From the NCBI GenBank assembly GCA_038253825.1, contig JBBSGT010000020.1:1-21919 (forward strand): a stretch of DNA of 21,919 nucleotides, written 5' to 3'. Positions 1-5,513 of the stretch are shown in pieces. Made by a program: the position numbers and the translations under genes. The stretch is from JACDET01 sp038253825. Its GTDB lineage: Bacteria; Patescibacteriota; Microgenomatia; Levybacterales; UBA12049. Numbering within the stretch: the first letter of the stretch is position 1; every line of letters begins with the position of its first letter. The notes beneath the pieces were generated by a model that ran no database searches, was not told the DNA's origin, and worked only from the letters and a program-made list of their open reading frames with translations.

Positions 1-111
1 AAAGAGTTCGAATATGACATCCATCAATTCTTTGATAACTTTAATCAGTATGAAACGCGGCTCAGACAGTTTATTGGTACTGATTTACATTTGGTGAAAC
101 TTACTGCTTAA
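1..111 (+). CDS. C-terminal end of an unidentified protein (partial)
   Basis: An open frame runs from the window edge to a TAA at 109-111 and gives 36 residues ending in GTDLHLVKLTA. It is rich in Phe, Tyr, Asn and Gln and has no motif I recognise. No competing frame of similar quality covers this stretch, and the next gene starts on the same strand 40 bases later. The N-terminus lies outside the window, so no function is offered. Confidence 0.5.
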   Translation, partial: KEFEYDIHQFFDNFNQYETRLRQFIGTDLHLVKLTA

Positions 112-138
112 ATACCGATAATCAATTTCTGAATGGTA

Positions 139-144
139 TATACT
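139..144 (+). promoter_or_regulatory. -10 box TATACT, probable leaderless promoter of the VOC gene
   Basis: TATACT lies exactly six bases before the ATG at 151, so transcription would start at or next to the start codon. The same spacing recurs at several other genes in this window. I see no convincing -35 hexamer 16-18 bases upstream. Confidence 0.5.
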
Positions 145-150
145 AGTCTT

Positions 151-567
151 ATGAAGAGCAGCCCAGTCGTCCATTTCGAAATGCCGGCCAAAGATAGAAA
201 GCGCGTGAGTGAATTTTATTCCAAAGTTTTTGGTTGGAACATGAAACAGCTCGGTGAAGACATGGGGAATTATATTGTCGCTCAAACCACAGAAACAGAC
301 GAGAATAATATGGTCAAAACTCCCGGCAACATCAACGGGGGCTTTTGGCAAACGGATGAAGAGAATGTTCCACCGCATGTCGTGATCGCAGTAGATGATA
401 TTGAAGAAGCGACAAAAGAAGTAGAGGCAGCTGGCGGTAAAGTAGTTGGCGGTCAGCAGGGCAACGGTGAACCAGACGACATACCAGGCATCGGAATCTA
501 TTCTTCGTTTATCGATACAGAAGGTAACAGAGTCGGTATGCTCCAGCCCCATACGCCAATGCGATAG
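151..567 (+). CDS. VOC-superfamily (glyoxalase/bleomycin-resistance fold) protein
   Basis: This 138-residue cytoplasmic protein has the beginning typical of single-domain VOC proteins: PVVHFEMPAKD, then the helix RVSEFYSKVFGW, and a second half with HVVIAVDDIEEATKEVEAAGG and a closing IDTEGNRVGML strand. These are the paired beta-alpha-beta-beta-beta modules of the fold. His9 and the Glu of DTEGN are candidate metal ligands. The substrate cannot be told: family members include lyases, dioxygenases and antibiotic-binding proteins. An in-frame ATG at 133 also exists, but it lies upstream of the -10 box at 139-144, so 151 is preferred. The stop codon overlaps the -10 box of the threonine leader downstream. 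Confidence 0.8.
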   Translation: MKSSPVVHFEMPAKDRKRVSEFYSKVFGWNMKQLGEDMGNYIVAQTTETDENNMVKTPGNINGGFWQTDEENVPPHVVIAVDDIEEATKEVEAAGGKVVGGQQGNGEPDDIPGIGIYSSFIDTEGNRVGMLQPHTPMR

Positions 568-570
568 AAT
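565..570 (+). promoter_or_regulatory. -10 box TAGAAT of the threonine leader transcript
   Basis: TAGAAT matches the -10 consensus at five of six positions and stands six bases before the leader-peptide ATG at 577, as expected for a leaderless mRNA. It overlaps the stop codon of the VOC gene. No good -35 is visible, so the promoter rests mainly on position. Confidence 0.5.
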
Positions 571-576
571 CAAATT

Positions 577-621
577 ATGATAAGACAGATTACAACCATC
601 ATAGCTACCACAAATCCCTAA
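577..621 (+). CDS. Threonine/isoleucine-rich leader peptide of the thrS operon
   Basis: This 14-codon reading frame encodes MIRQITTIIATTNP and ends at TAA 619-621. Four of its residues are Thr (codons 592-597 and 607-612) and four are Ile. The composition closely resembles the classical thr operon leader peptide of enterobacteria, in which ribosome stalling at Thr and Ile codons senses shortage of charged tRNA. It ends four bases before an antiterminator/terminator pair, and the next long gene encodes threonyl-tRNA synthetase, a fitting target. Translation probably begins at the very 5' end of the transcript, because a -10 box sits at 565-570 and no Shine-Dalgarno sequence is present. The coding assignment is inferred from composition and context; the peptide itself likely has no other function. 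Confidence 0.8.
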   Translation: MIRQITTIIATTNP

Positions 622-625
622 GAAG

Positions 626-654
626 AGGAGGTATGGTTGTGTTTCTTACCTCCT
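626..654 (+). promoter_or_regulatory. Antiterminator hairpin of the thrS attenuator
   Basis: AGGAGGTA (626-633) can pair with TACCTCCT (647-654), an eight-base-pair stem with a 13-base loop. Its right arm is also the left arm of the terminator, so the two folds exclude each other. A ribosome at the leader stop codon would cover the left arm and allow termination. A ribosome waiting on a Thr codon further upstream would leave it free. That logic is inference from the classical attenuation model. I see no strong preceding segment that could sequester the left arm. Confidence 0.75.
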
Positions 655-670
655 GCTCGGAGGTTTTTTT
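648..670 (+). terminator. Intrinsic terminator of the thrS attenuator
   Basis: ACCTCC (648-653) pairs with GGAGGT (659-664) across a five-base loop, and seven T residues follow (664-670). It stands between the Thr leader peptide and thrS, on the coding strand of thrS, where an unconditional terminator would make no sense. Confidence 0.8.
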
Positions 671-671
671 G

Positions 672-677
672 TATAAT
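672..677 (+). promoter_or_regulatory. Possible second, attenuation-free thrS promoter (TATAAT)
   Basis: A perfect TATAAT follows the terminator T-run and stands six bases before the thrS ATG at 684, the same geometry as other putative leaderless starts here. No -35 of quality is seen, and the sequence is AT-rich, so it may be fortuitous. If real it would give basal thrS expression that bypasses the attenuator. Confidence 0.4.
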
Positions 678-683
678 ATAATT

Positions 684-2441
684 ATGAAAGATCAACAGCA
701 CTTAGATCAGCTCCGTCATTCCACCGCTCACTTAATTGCTGCGGCGGCGTTGAAACTGTATCCAAATACTAAACTTACCATCGGTCCTGCAATCGAAAAT
801 GGATTCTATTATGATTTTGACTTTTCTCAACCAATCTCAGATGATGATTTACCAAAGTTAGAGAAAGAAATGGCAACAATCTTAAAAACTTGGAAAGGAT
901 TTTCTCATAGAGAAGTGAGTGAAAAAGAAGCCAAAGAAACTTATAAAAATAATGAATATAAGCTTGAACTGATAGATGACATCATCAAGCGCGGAGAAAA
1001 AATTACGCTTTATAAAGTCGGCGATTTCGAAGATCTTTGCCGAGGAGGACATAGTGAAGATCCAAAAAAAGATATTGGCGCGTTCAAACTACTCTCCATA
1101 GCAGGAGCATATTGGCGAGGAGACGAGAAGAATAAAATGATTACCCGTATTTATGGTACAGCTTTCCCAACAAAAAAAGAACTTGATGAGCACCTACAAA
1201 TGCTCGAAGAAGCAAAGAAACGGGATCACCGTAAACTTGGTCGTGACCTAGGGTTATTTATTTTTGAAGAAGAAGTTGGCTCTGGATTACCAATACTTCT
1301 TCCTAAAGGTGAAACCATAAAACATATTTTGATGGAACTTATGAGGAACCTTGAAGAAGAACGAGGATACAAGTACATATCATCTCCAGTAATTGCGAGC
1401 GAAGAACTTTATAAACTTTCTGGACATCAAAAGTATTACCATGACGATATGTATCAACTTCAAGACAAAGAAGAAAAACTTTTTTATATAAAAGCAATGA
1501 GTTGCCCTCATCATCATATGGTTTATAGAAATATGGTTCGTAGCTACCGTGACTTACCATTAAAATTAGCTGAAGCAGGAACAGTCTACCGAAACGAATT
1601 ATCAGGAACACTAACAGGATTGATTCGAGTACGGGGACCAATCACACAAAATGATTCTCATATCTACTGTACACCGGATCAATTAAAAGAAGAATTAGCC
1701 AAAGTAATCCAACTCTTTCATACGACATACAAAATGTTTGGTTTAGAAGATAAATATTGGTATAGACTAAGTCTTCCAGATTTTGAAAACAAACGAGCCA
1801 AATATCCAGGTGATCCAAAACGCTGGGAATTCGCGGCAAATCAAATTCGTGAGGTATTAAAAGAAGAAAAAGCAAACTTTGTAGAAGAAAAAGGTGAAGC
1901 AGCATTTTATGGGCCCAAACTAGATATCCAGATGAAAAATGTGAGTGGTAAAGAAGATTCAGTTGCTACAGCACAGATAGATATTTTGCAGCCTGAATGG
2001 ATGGGATTAAAGTATGATACGGCAGAAGGCACAGAAGAACGACCGTATGTTATTCATAGAGCTATACTGGGTTCTTATGAAAGGTTTATGGGGTTCCTCA
2101 TTGAACATTATGCTGGAGCCTTTCCATTGTGGCTTGCGCCGGTTCAAGTTGTCTTACTTCCAATCGCCGATCGGCATGCAGAAGGCGCGCAAAAAGTTGC
2201 TGCAAAGCTTGCGGAGGAAGGTATTCGTGTGGAAGTAGACGCACGTTCAGAGCGGCTTCAGGCCAAAATACGTGACGCTACTTTACAAAAAGTACCTTTT
2301 ATGAGTATAATAGGGGACAAAGAAATTGACAATGACTCAATTTCAGTGCGTAAGCGAAATGGAGAAGACTTGGGGCAACTCAAAACAGCTTCATTTCTTG
2401 AACAATTACTAAAACACATTGCAAAAAAGGAAACCATTTAG
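684..2441 (+). CDS. thrS: Threonyl-tRNA synthetase, short form without TGS domain
   Basis: This 585-residue cytoplasmic enzyme charges tRNA-Thr with threonine. It begins directly with the editing domain, whose metal-site signature is HSTAH (residues 12-16) with C119 and H123 in CRGGH. The class II catalytic core follows: zinc ligands C274 (MSCPHH), H326 (QNDSHIYC) and H458 (VIHRAILGS), and the YGPKLD motif near 409. The anticodon-binding domain (about 485-585) starts at LAPVQVVLLPIAD. The usual N-terminal TGS domain of about 60 residues is missing, which explains a length below the typical 640. A start at 633 would add 17 residues made from the terminator hairpin and T-run, so ATG 684 is chosen. 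The gene heads thrS-infC-rpmI-rplT and lies behind a Thr leader attenuator. Its 3' end overlaps infC by 23 bases. Confidence 0.97.
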   Translation: MKDQQHLDQLRHSTAHLIAAAALKLYPNTKLTIGPAIENGFYYDFDFSQPISDDDLPKLEKEMATILKTWKGFSHREVSEKEAKETYKNNEYKLELIDDIIKRGEKITLYKVGDFEDLCRGGHSEDPKKDIGAFKLLSIAGAYWRGDEKNKMITRIYGTAFPTKKELDEHLQMLEEAKKRDHRKLGRDLGLFIFEEEVGSGLPILLPKGETIKHILMELMRNLEEERGYKYISSPVIASEELYKLSGHQKYYHDDMYQLQDKEEKLFYIKAMSCPHHHMVYRNMVRSYRDLPLKLAEAGTVYRNELSGTLTGLIRVRGPITQNDSHIYCTPDQLKEELAKVIQLFHTTYKMFGLEDKYWYRLSLPDFENKRAKYPGDPKRWEFAANQIREVLKEEKANFVEEKGEAAFYGPKLDIQMKNVSGKEDSVATAQIDILQPEWMGLKYDTAEGTEERPYVIHRAILGSYERFMGFLIEHYAGAFPLWLAPVQVVLLPIADRHAEGAQKVAAKLAEEGIRVEVDARSERLQAKIRDATLQKVPFMSIIGDKEIDNDSISVRKRNGEDLGQLKTASFLEQLLKHIAKKETI

Positions 2442-2988
2442 AACACAAGAAAAACGGTACAGAATAAATAGTCGAATCTTTGCGTCACCACTTCGAGTAC
2501 TCGATAAAGAAAACAAACAAATCGGAGTATTAAGTAAAGATGAGGCCCTAAAACTTGCCCAAGAACAAGAGTTGGATCTGGTAGAAATTGCACCGACTGC
2601 CAAACCACCTGTTGCTAAGCTTATCGATTTTAATAAATTCTTATATCAACAAGCGAAGAAAAAACAGGAAGAAAAGAAAAAAGCTAAAAGTTCCGAGACT
2701 AAGGAGATTCGCCTTGGTCCTTTTATGTCTGATAACGATTTACAAGTCATGATCAGACGGGGAAGAGAATTTTTGGAAGATGGCGATAAGATACGATTGG
2801 TAGTCAAATTTAGAGGAAGACAGATTACTCGTTCGGAATTTGGAAGACAAGTCATCAACAAAGTCGCCGAGGCCTTAAGTGATATTTCGAAAATAGACCG
2901 GGATCCAAAATTTGAAGGACGGCAAATGGTCGCAATGCTTTCAGTAGAGAAAGGAAAAAAACATGAAGAAGACGAAACAAAAACCTAG
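2419..2988 (+). CDS. infC: Translation initiation factor IF-3
   Basis: This 189-residue protein binds the 30S subunit and checks start-codon and initiator-tRNA pairing. The N-domain signature YRINSRIFASPLRVLD is followed by the Lys-rich linker (QAKKKQEEKKKAK) and the C-domain KEIRLGPFMSDNDLQVMIRRGREFLEDGD. The best start is TTG at 2419, inside the end of thrS, because no in-frame ATG precedes the conserved N-domain. Rare start codons are a known feature of infC and let IF-3 repress its own synthesis (AUU in E. coli); a TTG here fits that theme, though autoregulation is inferred. The last 26 bases overlap rpmI, which suggests translational coupling of the ribosomal protein genes. Confidence 0.95.
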   Translation: MQKRKPFRTQEKRYRINSRIFASPLRVLDKENKQIGVLSKDEALKLAQEQELDLVEIAPTAKPPVAKLIDFNKFLYQQAKKKQEEKKKAKSSETKEIRLGPFMSDNDLQVMIRRGREFLEDGDKIRLVVKFRGRQITRSEFGRQVINKVAEALSDISKIDRDPKFEGRQMVAMLSVEKGKKHEEDETKT

Positions 2989-3166
2989 AAATTCAGCCGC
3001 AAAGCGGTTTAAAGTAACAAAAACCGGAAAAGTTATGTTCGGTCATCAGTACGGTAGTCACAAAAAACTGAATAAATCAAAGAGGAGACTACGACGTCAA
3101 AAAGAGCCGGGAGTTTTGGTCGGCAAATTCGCAAAGAAAATCAAACGAATGTTGGGGGTAGCATAA
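2963..3166 (+). CDS. rpmI: 50S ribosomal protein L35
   Basis: This 67-residue, strongly basic protein shows the L35 pattern: NSAAKRFKVTKTGKVM at the N-terminus, a SHKKLNKSKRRLRR core and a closing KRMLGVA. It is a structural protein of the large ribosomal subunit. Its ATG lies within the end of infC, preceded by AAAGGA at a normal ribosome-binding distance. The order infC-rpmI-rplT is the conserved bacterial arrangement. Confidence 0.96.
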   Translation: MKKTKQKPRNSAAKRFKVTKTGKVMFGHQYGSHKKLNKSKRRLRRQKEPGVLVGKFAKKIKRMLGVA

Positions 3167-3167
3167 T

Positions 3168-3518
3168 ATGGCACGAATCAAACGGGGAACCGTATCACGA
3201 AGAAAACACAATAAACTCTTGGGTCTCACCAAGGGATATCGTGGCACCAAAAGTAAATTGGTTAAGGTAGCTCATGAAGCTGCACTCCATGCAGGTCAAT
3301 ACGCGTATAATGGCCGAAAACTCCGCAAGCAAGATTTCCGCACTCTTTGGATCGTTCGTATTTCTGAAGCAGTTAAAAAAGAAGGTATTTCCTACAGTGT
3401 CTTCATAAATAAATTGCAAAAAGCCAAAATCGGACTTGATCGAAAAATTCTTAGTAATTTGGTTGTGCAAGATCCAGAGACTTTCAAACACATCGTTGAC
3501 AAAGTCAAAGCAGTATAA
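3168..3518 (+). CDS. rplT: 50S ribosomal protein L20
   Basis: This 116-residue basic protein matches L20 over its whole length: MARIKRGTVSRRKHNKLLGLTKGYRGTKSK at the start (split here only by linker residues), then LWIVRISEA and a C-terminal domain with LDRKILSNLVV. L20 binds 23S rRNA early in large-subunit assembly. It begins one base after rpmI, preceded by a G-run ending nine bases upstream. The stop codon TAA 3516-3518 lies inside the promoter of the aromatic leader. No other terminator follows, so transcripts from this operon should reach the aromatic attenuator terminator at 3636-3661. Confidence 0.96.
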   Translation: MARIKRGTVSRRKHNKLLGLTKGYRGTKSKLVKVAHEAALHAGQYAYNGRKLRKQDFRTLWIVRISEAVKKEGISYSVFINKLQKAKIGLDRKILSNLVVQDPETFKHIVDKVKAV

Positions 3519-3524
3519 TAGACT
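3496..3524 (+). promoter_or_regulatory. Promoter of the aromatic superoperon
   Basis: A perfect -35 TTGACA (3496-3501) is separated by 17 bases from TAGACT (3519-3524), which matches the -10 consensus at four of six positions. Six bases later comes the leader-peptide ATG at 3531, so the transcript would be leaderless. A TATAAT at 3514-3519 is a better -10 on its own but lies only 12 bases from TTGACA. The whole promoter is embedded in the end of rplT. Confidence 0.65.
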
Positions 3525-3530
3525 AAGCTT

Positions 3531-3608
3531 ATGACAAACTTGAATCAAACATACTTTTGGTTTTACTTTACTTCCCAATCCGGGAGGTTGCGTGCTGGTT
3601 TAGTTTAA
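3531..3608 (+). CDS. Aromatic leader peptide with Tyr-Phe-Trp-Phe-Tyr-Phe run
   Basis: This 25-codon frame starts MTNLNQT, continues with six aromatic codons in a row, TAC TTT TGG TTT TAC TTT (3552-3569, residues YFWFYF), then TSQSGRLRAGLV and stops at TAA 3606-3608. All three aromatic amino acids are represented. The genes behind it make exactly these amino acids or their common precursor. It therefore looks like a regulatory leader peptide of the trp/phe attenuator type, in which the ribosome stalls when charged tRNA-Tyr, -Phe or -Trp is scarce. The frame runs through attenuator segments 1 and 2, so ribosome position directly decides the RNA fold. It has no Shine-Dalgarno sequence and probably starts at the mRNA 5' end. 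Being 25 codons long, it would be missed by gene finders. Confidence 0.9.
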   Translation: MTNLNQTYFWFYFTSQSGRLRAGLV

Positions 3609-3642
3609 AATCTTAAGAGTAAACCAAAACGTAACACCTCCC
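3570..3642 (+). promoter_or_regulatory. Aromatic attenuator: alternative hairpins 1:2 and 2:3
   Basis: Segment 1 ACTTCCC (3570-3576) can pair with segment 2 GGGAGGT (3582-3588) over seven base pairs including one G-U. Segment 2 can instead pair with segment 3 ACCTCCC (3636-3642). That antiterminator is extended by TTGCG/CGTAA (3588-3592 with 3630-3634, one G-U) and TGGTTTA/TAAACCA (3596-3602 with 3620-3626). Segment 3 is also the left arm of the terminator. A ribosome held on the last aromatic codons would hide segment 1, freeing segment 2 for the antiterminator. A ribosome at the stop codon would cover the inner antiterminator stem and let 1:2 and 3:4 form. The pairings are seen; the switching is inferred from the classical trp model. 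Confidence 0.85.
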
Positions 3643-3661
3643 AAGCGGGAGGTTTTTTTTT
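3636..3661 (+). terminator. Intrinsic terminator (segment 3:4) before the aromatic genes
   Basis: ACCTCCC (3636-3642) pairs perfectly with GGGAGGT (3647-3653) across the loop AAGC, followed by nine T residues (3653-3661). It ends nine bases before the first structural gene. It would also end rplT transcripts. Confidence 0.92.
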
Positions 3662-3669
3662 GCTTAAAT

Positions 3670-4584
3670 ATGAAAGTTTTAGGAATAGGTGAATCAGTAA
3701 TAGATAATGCTCAAATAATAAATAGCGATCATGTTGAAAAACATGTCGGAGGTCCATCGCTTATTGCACTTATGTTACTGTCACGATTAGGAATTGATTG
3801 TACGCTTCTTACAACGTTGGGGCGAGATGCTGATGCAAAGGTGGTCAGAAAAACACTCAAACATGAATCAATAAAAGTTATTGCCCGATTGCAAAAAAAA
3901 ACGAAAGTAAATAACTATCTTATTAATCCAGAGAACGGCTCTCGTAAAAAAATCCGCGGAGATGTCATCCATCCGGATATAAAGCATGTTGATAGAAATT
4001 TTATTCGTCAATTTGATGTCATTATTATTGATCGTCATGAACGAACAGCATTTTATGAAATACTCAAAAAGAAGAAACCATCAACACGCATTATTATTGA
4101 TCCGTCAACTGAAGTCTCACCATTCACACTTGATATGATAAAACATGCCGACTATCCCATCATCCCAATTGAAGCATTAGCAAAAATAGGAAATGCAAAT
4201 AATTTTTCATTGTGTCTTGCATCACTACGGCAGCTAACAAAAAAAACTGTTATTATAACAGCAGGGGAATTCGGCAGTATTATTTACGATGGAAAAACAC
4301 TAGAGCTCATTCCATCATTACAAGTAAAAGCTGTTGACATGCAAGGGGCAGGAGATATTTACCGTGGAGCATTTGTCTATGGCATCATACAAGGATGGTC
4401 TAATATAAAAAGCGCTGAATATGCCAATAAAATTGCAGCACTGCATTGTACTAAATTAGGAAATGCTGCAGCAGTTCCAAAAAGTGAAGAGATAGCTATG
4501 CTTGATAATTTCATCATTCAGAAAACACAAATAACGGTTCTTAAAATCCACGAATATTTTTTTAGCATGGAGGAGACGATATGA
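3670..4584 (+). CDS. PfkB/ribokinase-family sugar kinase, substrate unknown
   Basis: The protein has 304 residues. The N-terminal GIGESVIDN and HVGGPS (about 26-30) and the C-terminal DMQGAGDIYRGAF (223-235) are PfkB signatures. D229 is the expected catalytic base and GAG the anion hole that positions ATP gamma-phosphate. These enzymes phosphorylate sugars or nucleosides; which one cannot be read from sequence. It is the first structural gene after the aromatic attenuator and overlaps the DAHP synthase gene by four bases (ATGA), so it is a true operon member. It is not the shikimate kinase, because a normal aroK lies downstream. A role in supplying a sugar phosphate precursor such as erythrose 4-phosphate is conceivable but speculative. 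No -10 box precedes ATG 3670, so expression should depend on read-through. Confidence 0.85.
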   Translation: MKVLGIGESVIDNAQIINSDHVEKHVGGPSLIALMLLSRLGIDCTLLTTLGRDADAKVVRKTLKHESIKVIARLQKKTKVNNYLINPENGSRKKIRGDVIHPDIKHVDRNFIRQFDVIIIDRHERTAFYEILKKKKPSTRIIIDPSTEVSPFTLDMIKHADYPIIPIEALAKIGNANNFSLCLASLRQLTKKTVIITAGEFGSIIYDGKTLELIPSLQVKAVDMQGAGDIYRGAFVYGIIQGWSNIKSAEYANKIAALHCTKLGNAAAVPKSEEIAMLDNFIIQKTQITVLKIHEYFFSMEETI

Positions 4585-5513
4585 AAATAAATTTTGATCT
4601 AACAATTATTGCAGGCCCGTGCTCTATAACAACTGAAAATACTGAAGAAATAATTACTCAGACAGCACAAATAAAAACACCGGATGGTAAACGAGCTATT
4701 TATGGAACCCGGGTAGTGGGACTCAAGTCCAGAACCGCACTAGATCTCAAAGGTGACGGCATGGGAATTGATTATGAAGTTATCAAAAAATGTATCACAC
4801 TTCCTGCAAGTGAACGAAATAAACTTTCGGTACCCAGTGTCGAACTAGCCGAAAAAATTGCTAAAAAAACAGGACTTTTAATTGCCTCAGAAATTATGAT
4901 TCCACACATTCAACTGCCTTTTTATGAACAAAAGAAATCATTTAAAGGAAATTTTCTTCCATGGAATCCAGCAGTTGAACAGCTCGGTTGGCATATGATG
5001 GAAATGAATGAATTTGCCAAACGAAATAATTGGGATTTGGGAATCAAACATGGAAAATTTCTTGGCAAAGATCCTCTGGAAATGGCCAATCACCCGGATT
5101 ATCAAGGAGAGACTTCACTAGAGAAAGTACTTGTAGGCTTATCAACCTATCTCCCTGGACATACAGGAGAACTGATTGTTATTCATCGAGGAGTTGATGT
5201 ACCAAGAGAGACAGCCCATCGTAATGTAATTGTTCATGAAGTTATGAAACGCGTTAAAAAGAAGATACCTCATGCAAAAATCTTTTTTGATCCGACACAT
5301 ACAATTGGACCTAAATTAAAACATACTATTATTCCTGAAACCATAGCAGCAATGAGATTGCATTCAGGTGATAGCTATCTGTATGATGGTATCTTGCTTG
5401 AAGCAGGGACATCACCGACAGACACAGATGAACATCTTTCTATCACAGAGTTACAAGAGCTCGTTAACACACTAAGTGAGTTCCGCACACTCCGGCCTCC
5501 GAAAGGATTGTAA
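4581..5513 (+). CDS. 3-deoxy-7-phosphoheptulonate (DAHP) synthase, divergent
   Basis: This 310-residue enzyme should condense PEP and erythrose 4-phosphate, the entry step of the shikimate pathway. The barrel family marks are AGPCSITTE (11-19), IHRGVD (201-206), FFDPTHT (235-241) and DGILLEAGTSPTDTDEH (269-285). These keep the four expected metal ligands: C14, H240, E274 and D281 or D283. The usual KPRTSP loop is replaced by GLKSRTALD (47-55), and the sequence between barrel strands is unlike the AroG/AroF or AroA-type enzymes I know, so it is a distant member. No N-terminal or C-terminal regulatory domain is present, so feedback inhibition of the usual kind is not expected. GGAGG eight bases upstream is a clear ribosome-binding site. 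Position between the kinase and aroB supports the call. Confidence 0.85.
   Translation: MKINFDLTIIAGPCSITTENTEEIITQTAQIKTPDGKRAIYGTRVVGLKSRTALDLKGDGMGIDYEVIKKCITLPASERNKLSVPSVELAEKIAKKTGLLIASEIMIPHIQLPFYEQKKSFKGNFLPWNPAVEQLGWHMMEMNEFAKRNNWDLGIKHGKFLGKDPLEMANHPDYQGETSLEKVLVGLSTYLPGHTGELIVIHRGVDVPRETAHRNVIVHEVMKRVKKKIPHAKIFFDPTHTIGPKLKHTIIPETIAAMRLHSGDSYLYDGILLEAGTSPTDTDEHLSITELQELVNTLSEFRTLRPPKGL

Noticed and set aside
133..150. ATG 133 as start of the VOC protein
   Set aside because: The -10 box TATACT lies inside this extension, and the VOC fold starts right after ATG 151.
85..573. Long minus-strand frames opposite the VOC, ThrS, aroA and other genes
   Set aside because: They overlap well-supported genes on the other strand and show no family motifs or coding-like composition.
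633..683. Upstream ATG 633 as thrS start, adding 17 residues
   Set aside because: These codons would be made from the attenuator hairpin and T-run (MVVFLTSCSEVFLYNII), and AGGAGGT abuts the ATG with no spacing. The conserved protein begins at 684.
568..683. T-box riboswitch upstream of thrS
   Set aside because: The leader is about 110 bases, too short for a T-box stem I, and the conserved T-box sequence with TGG is absent.
3514..3519. TATAAT at the rplT stop as the aromatic -10
   Set aside because: It is a perfect hexamer but only 12 bases from TTGACA. TAGACT at 3519-3524 has the right 17-base spacer and six bases to the ATG. The two cannot be separated without 5' mapping, so this is a preference only.
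3519..3669. L20-binding autoregulatory leader or simple operon-end terminator
   Set aside because: A simple terminator would not need segments 1 and 2 or the aromatic codon run. An L20 leader would lie before infC, not after rplT.
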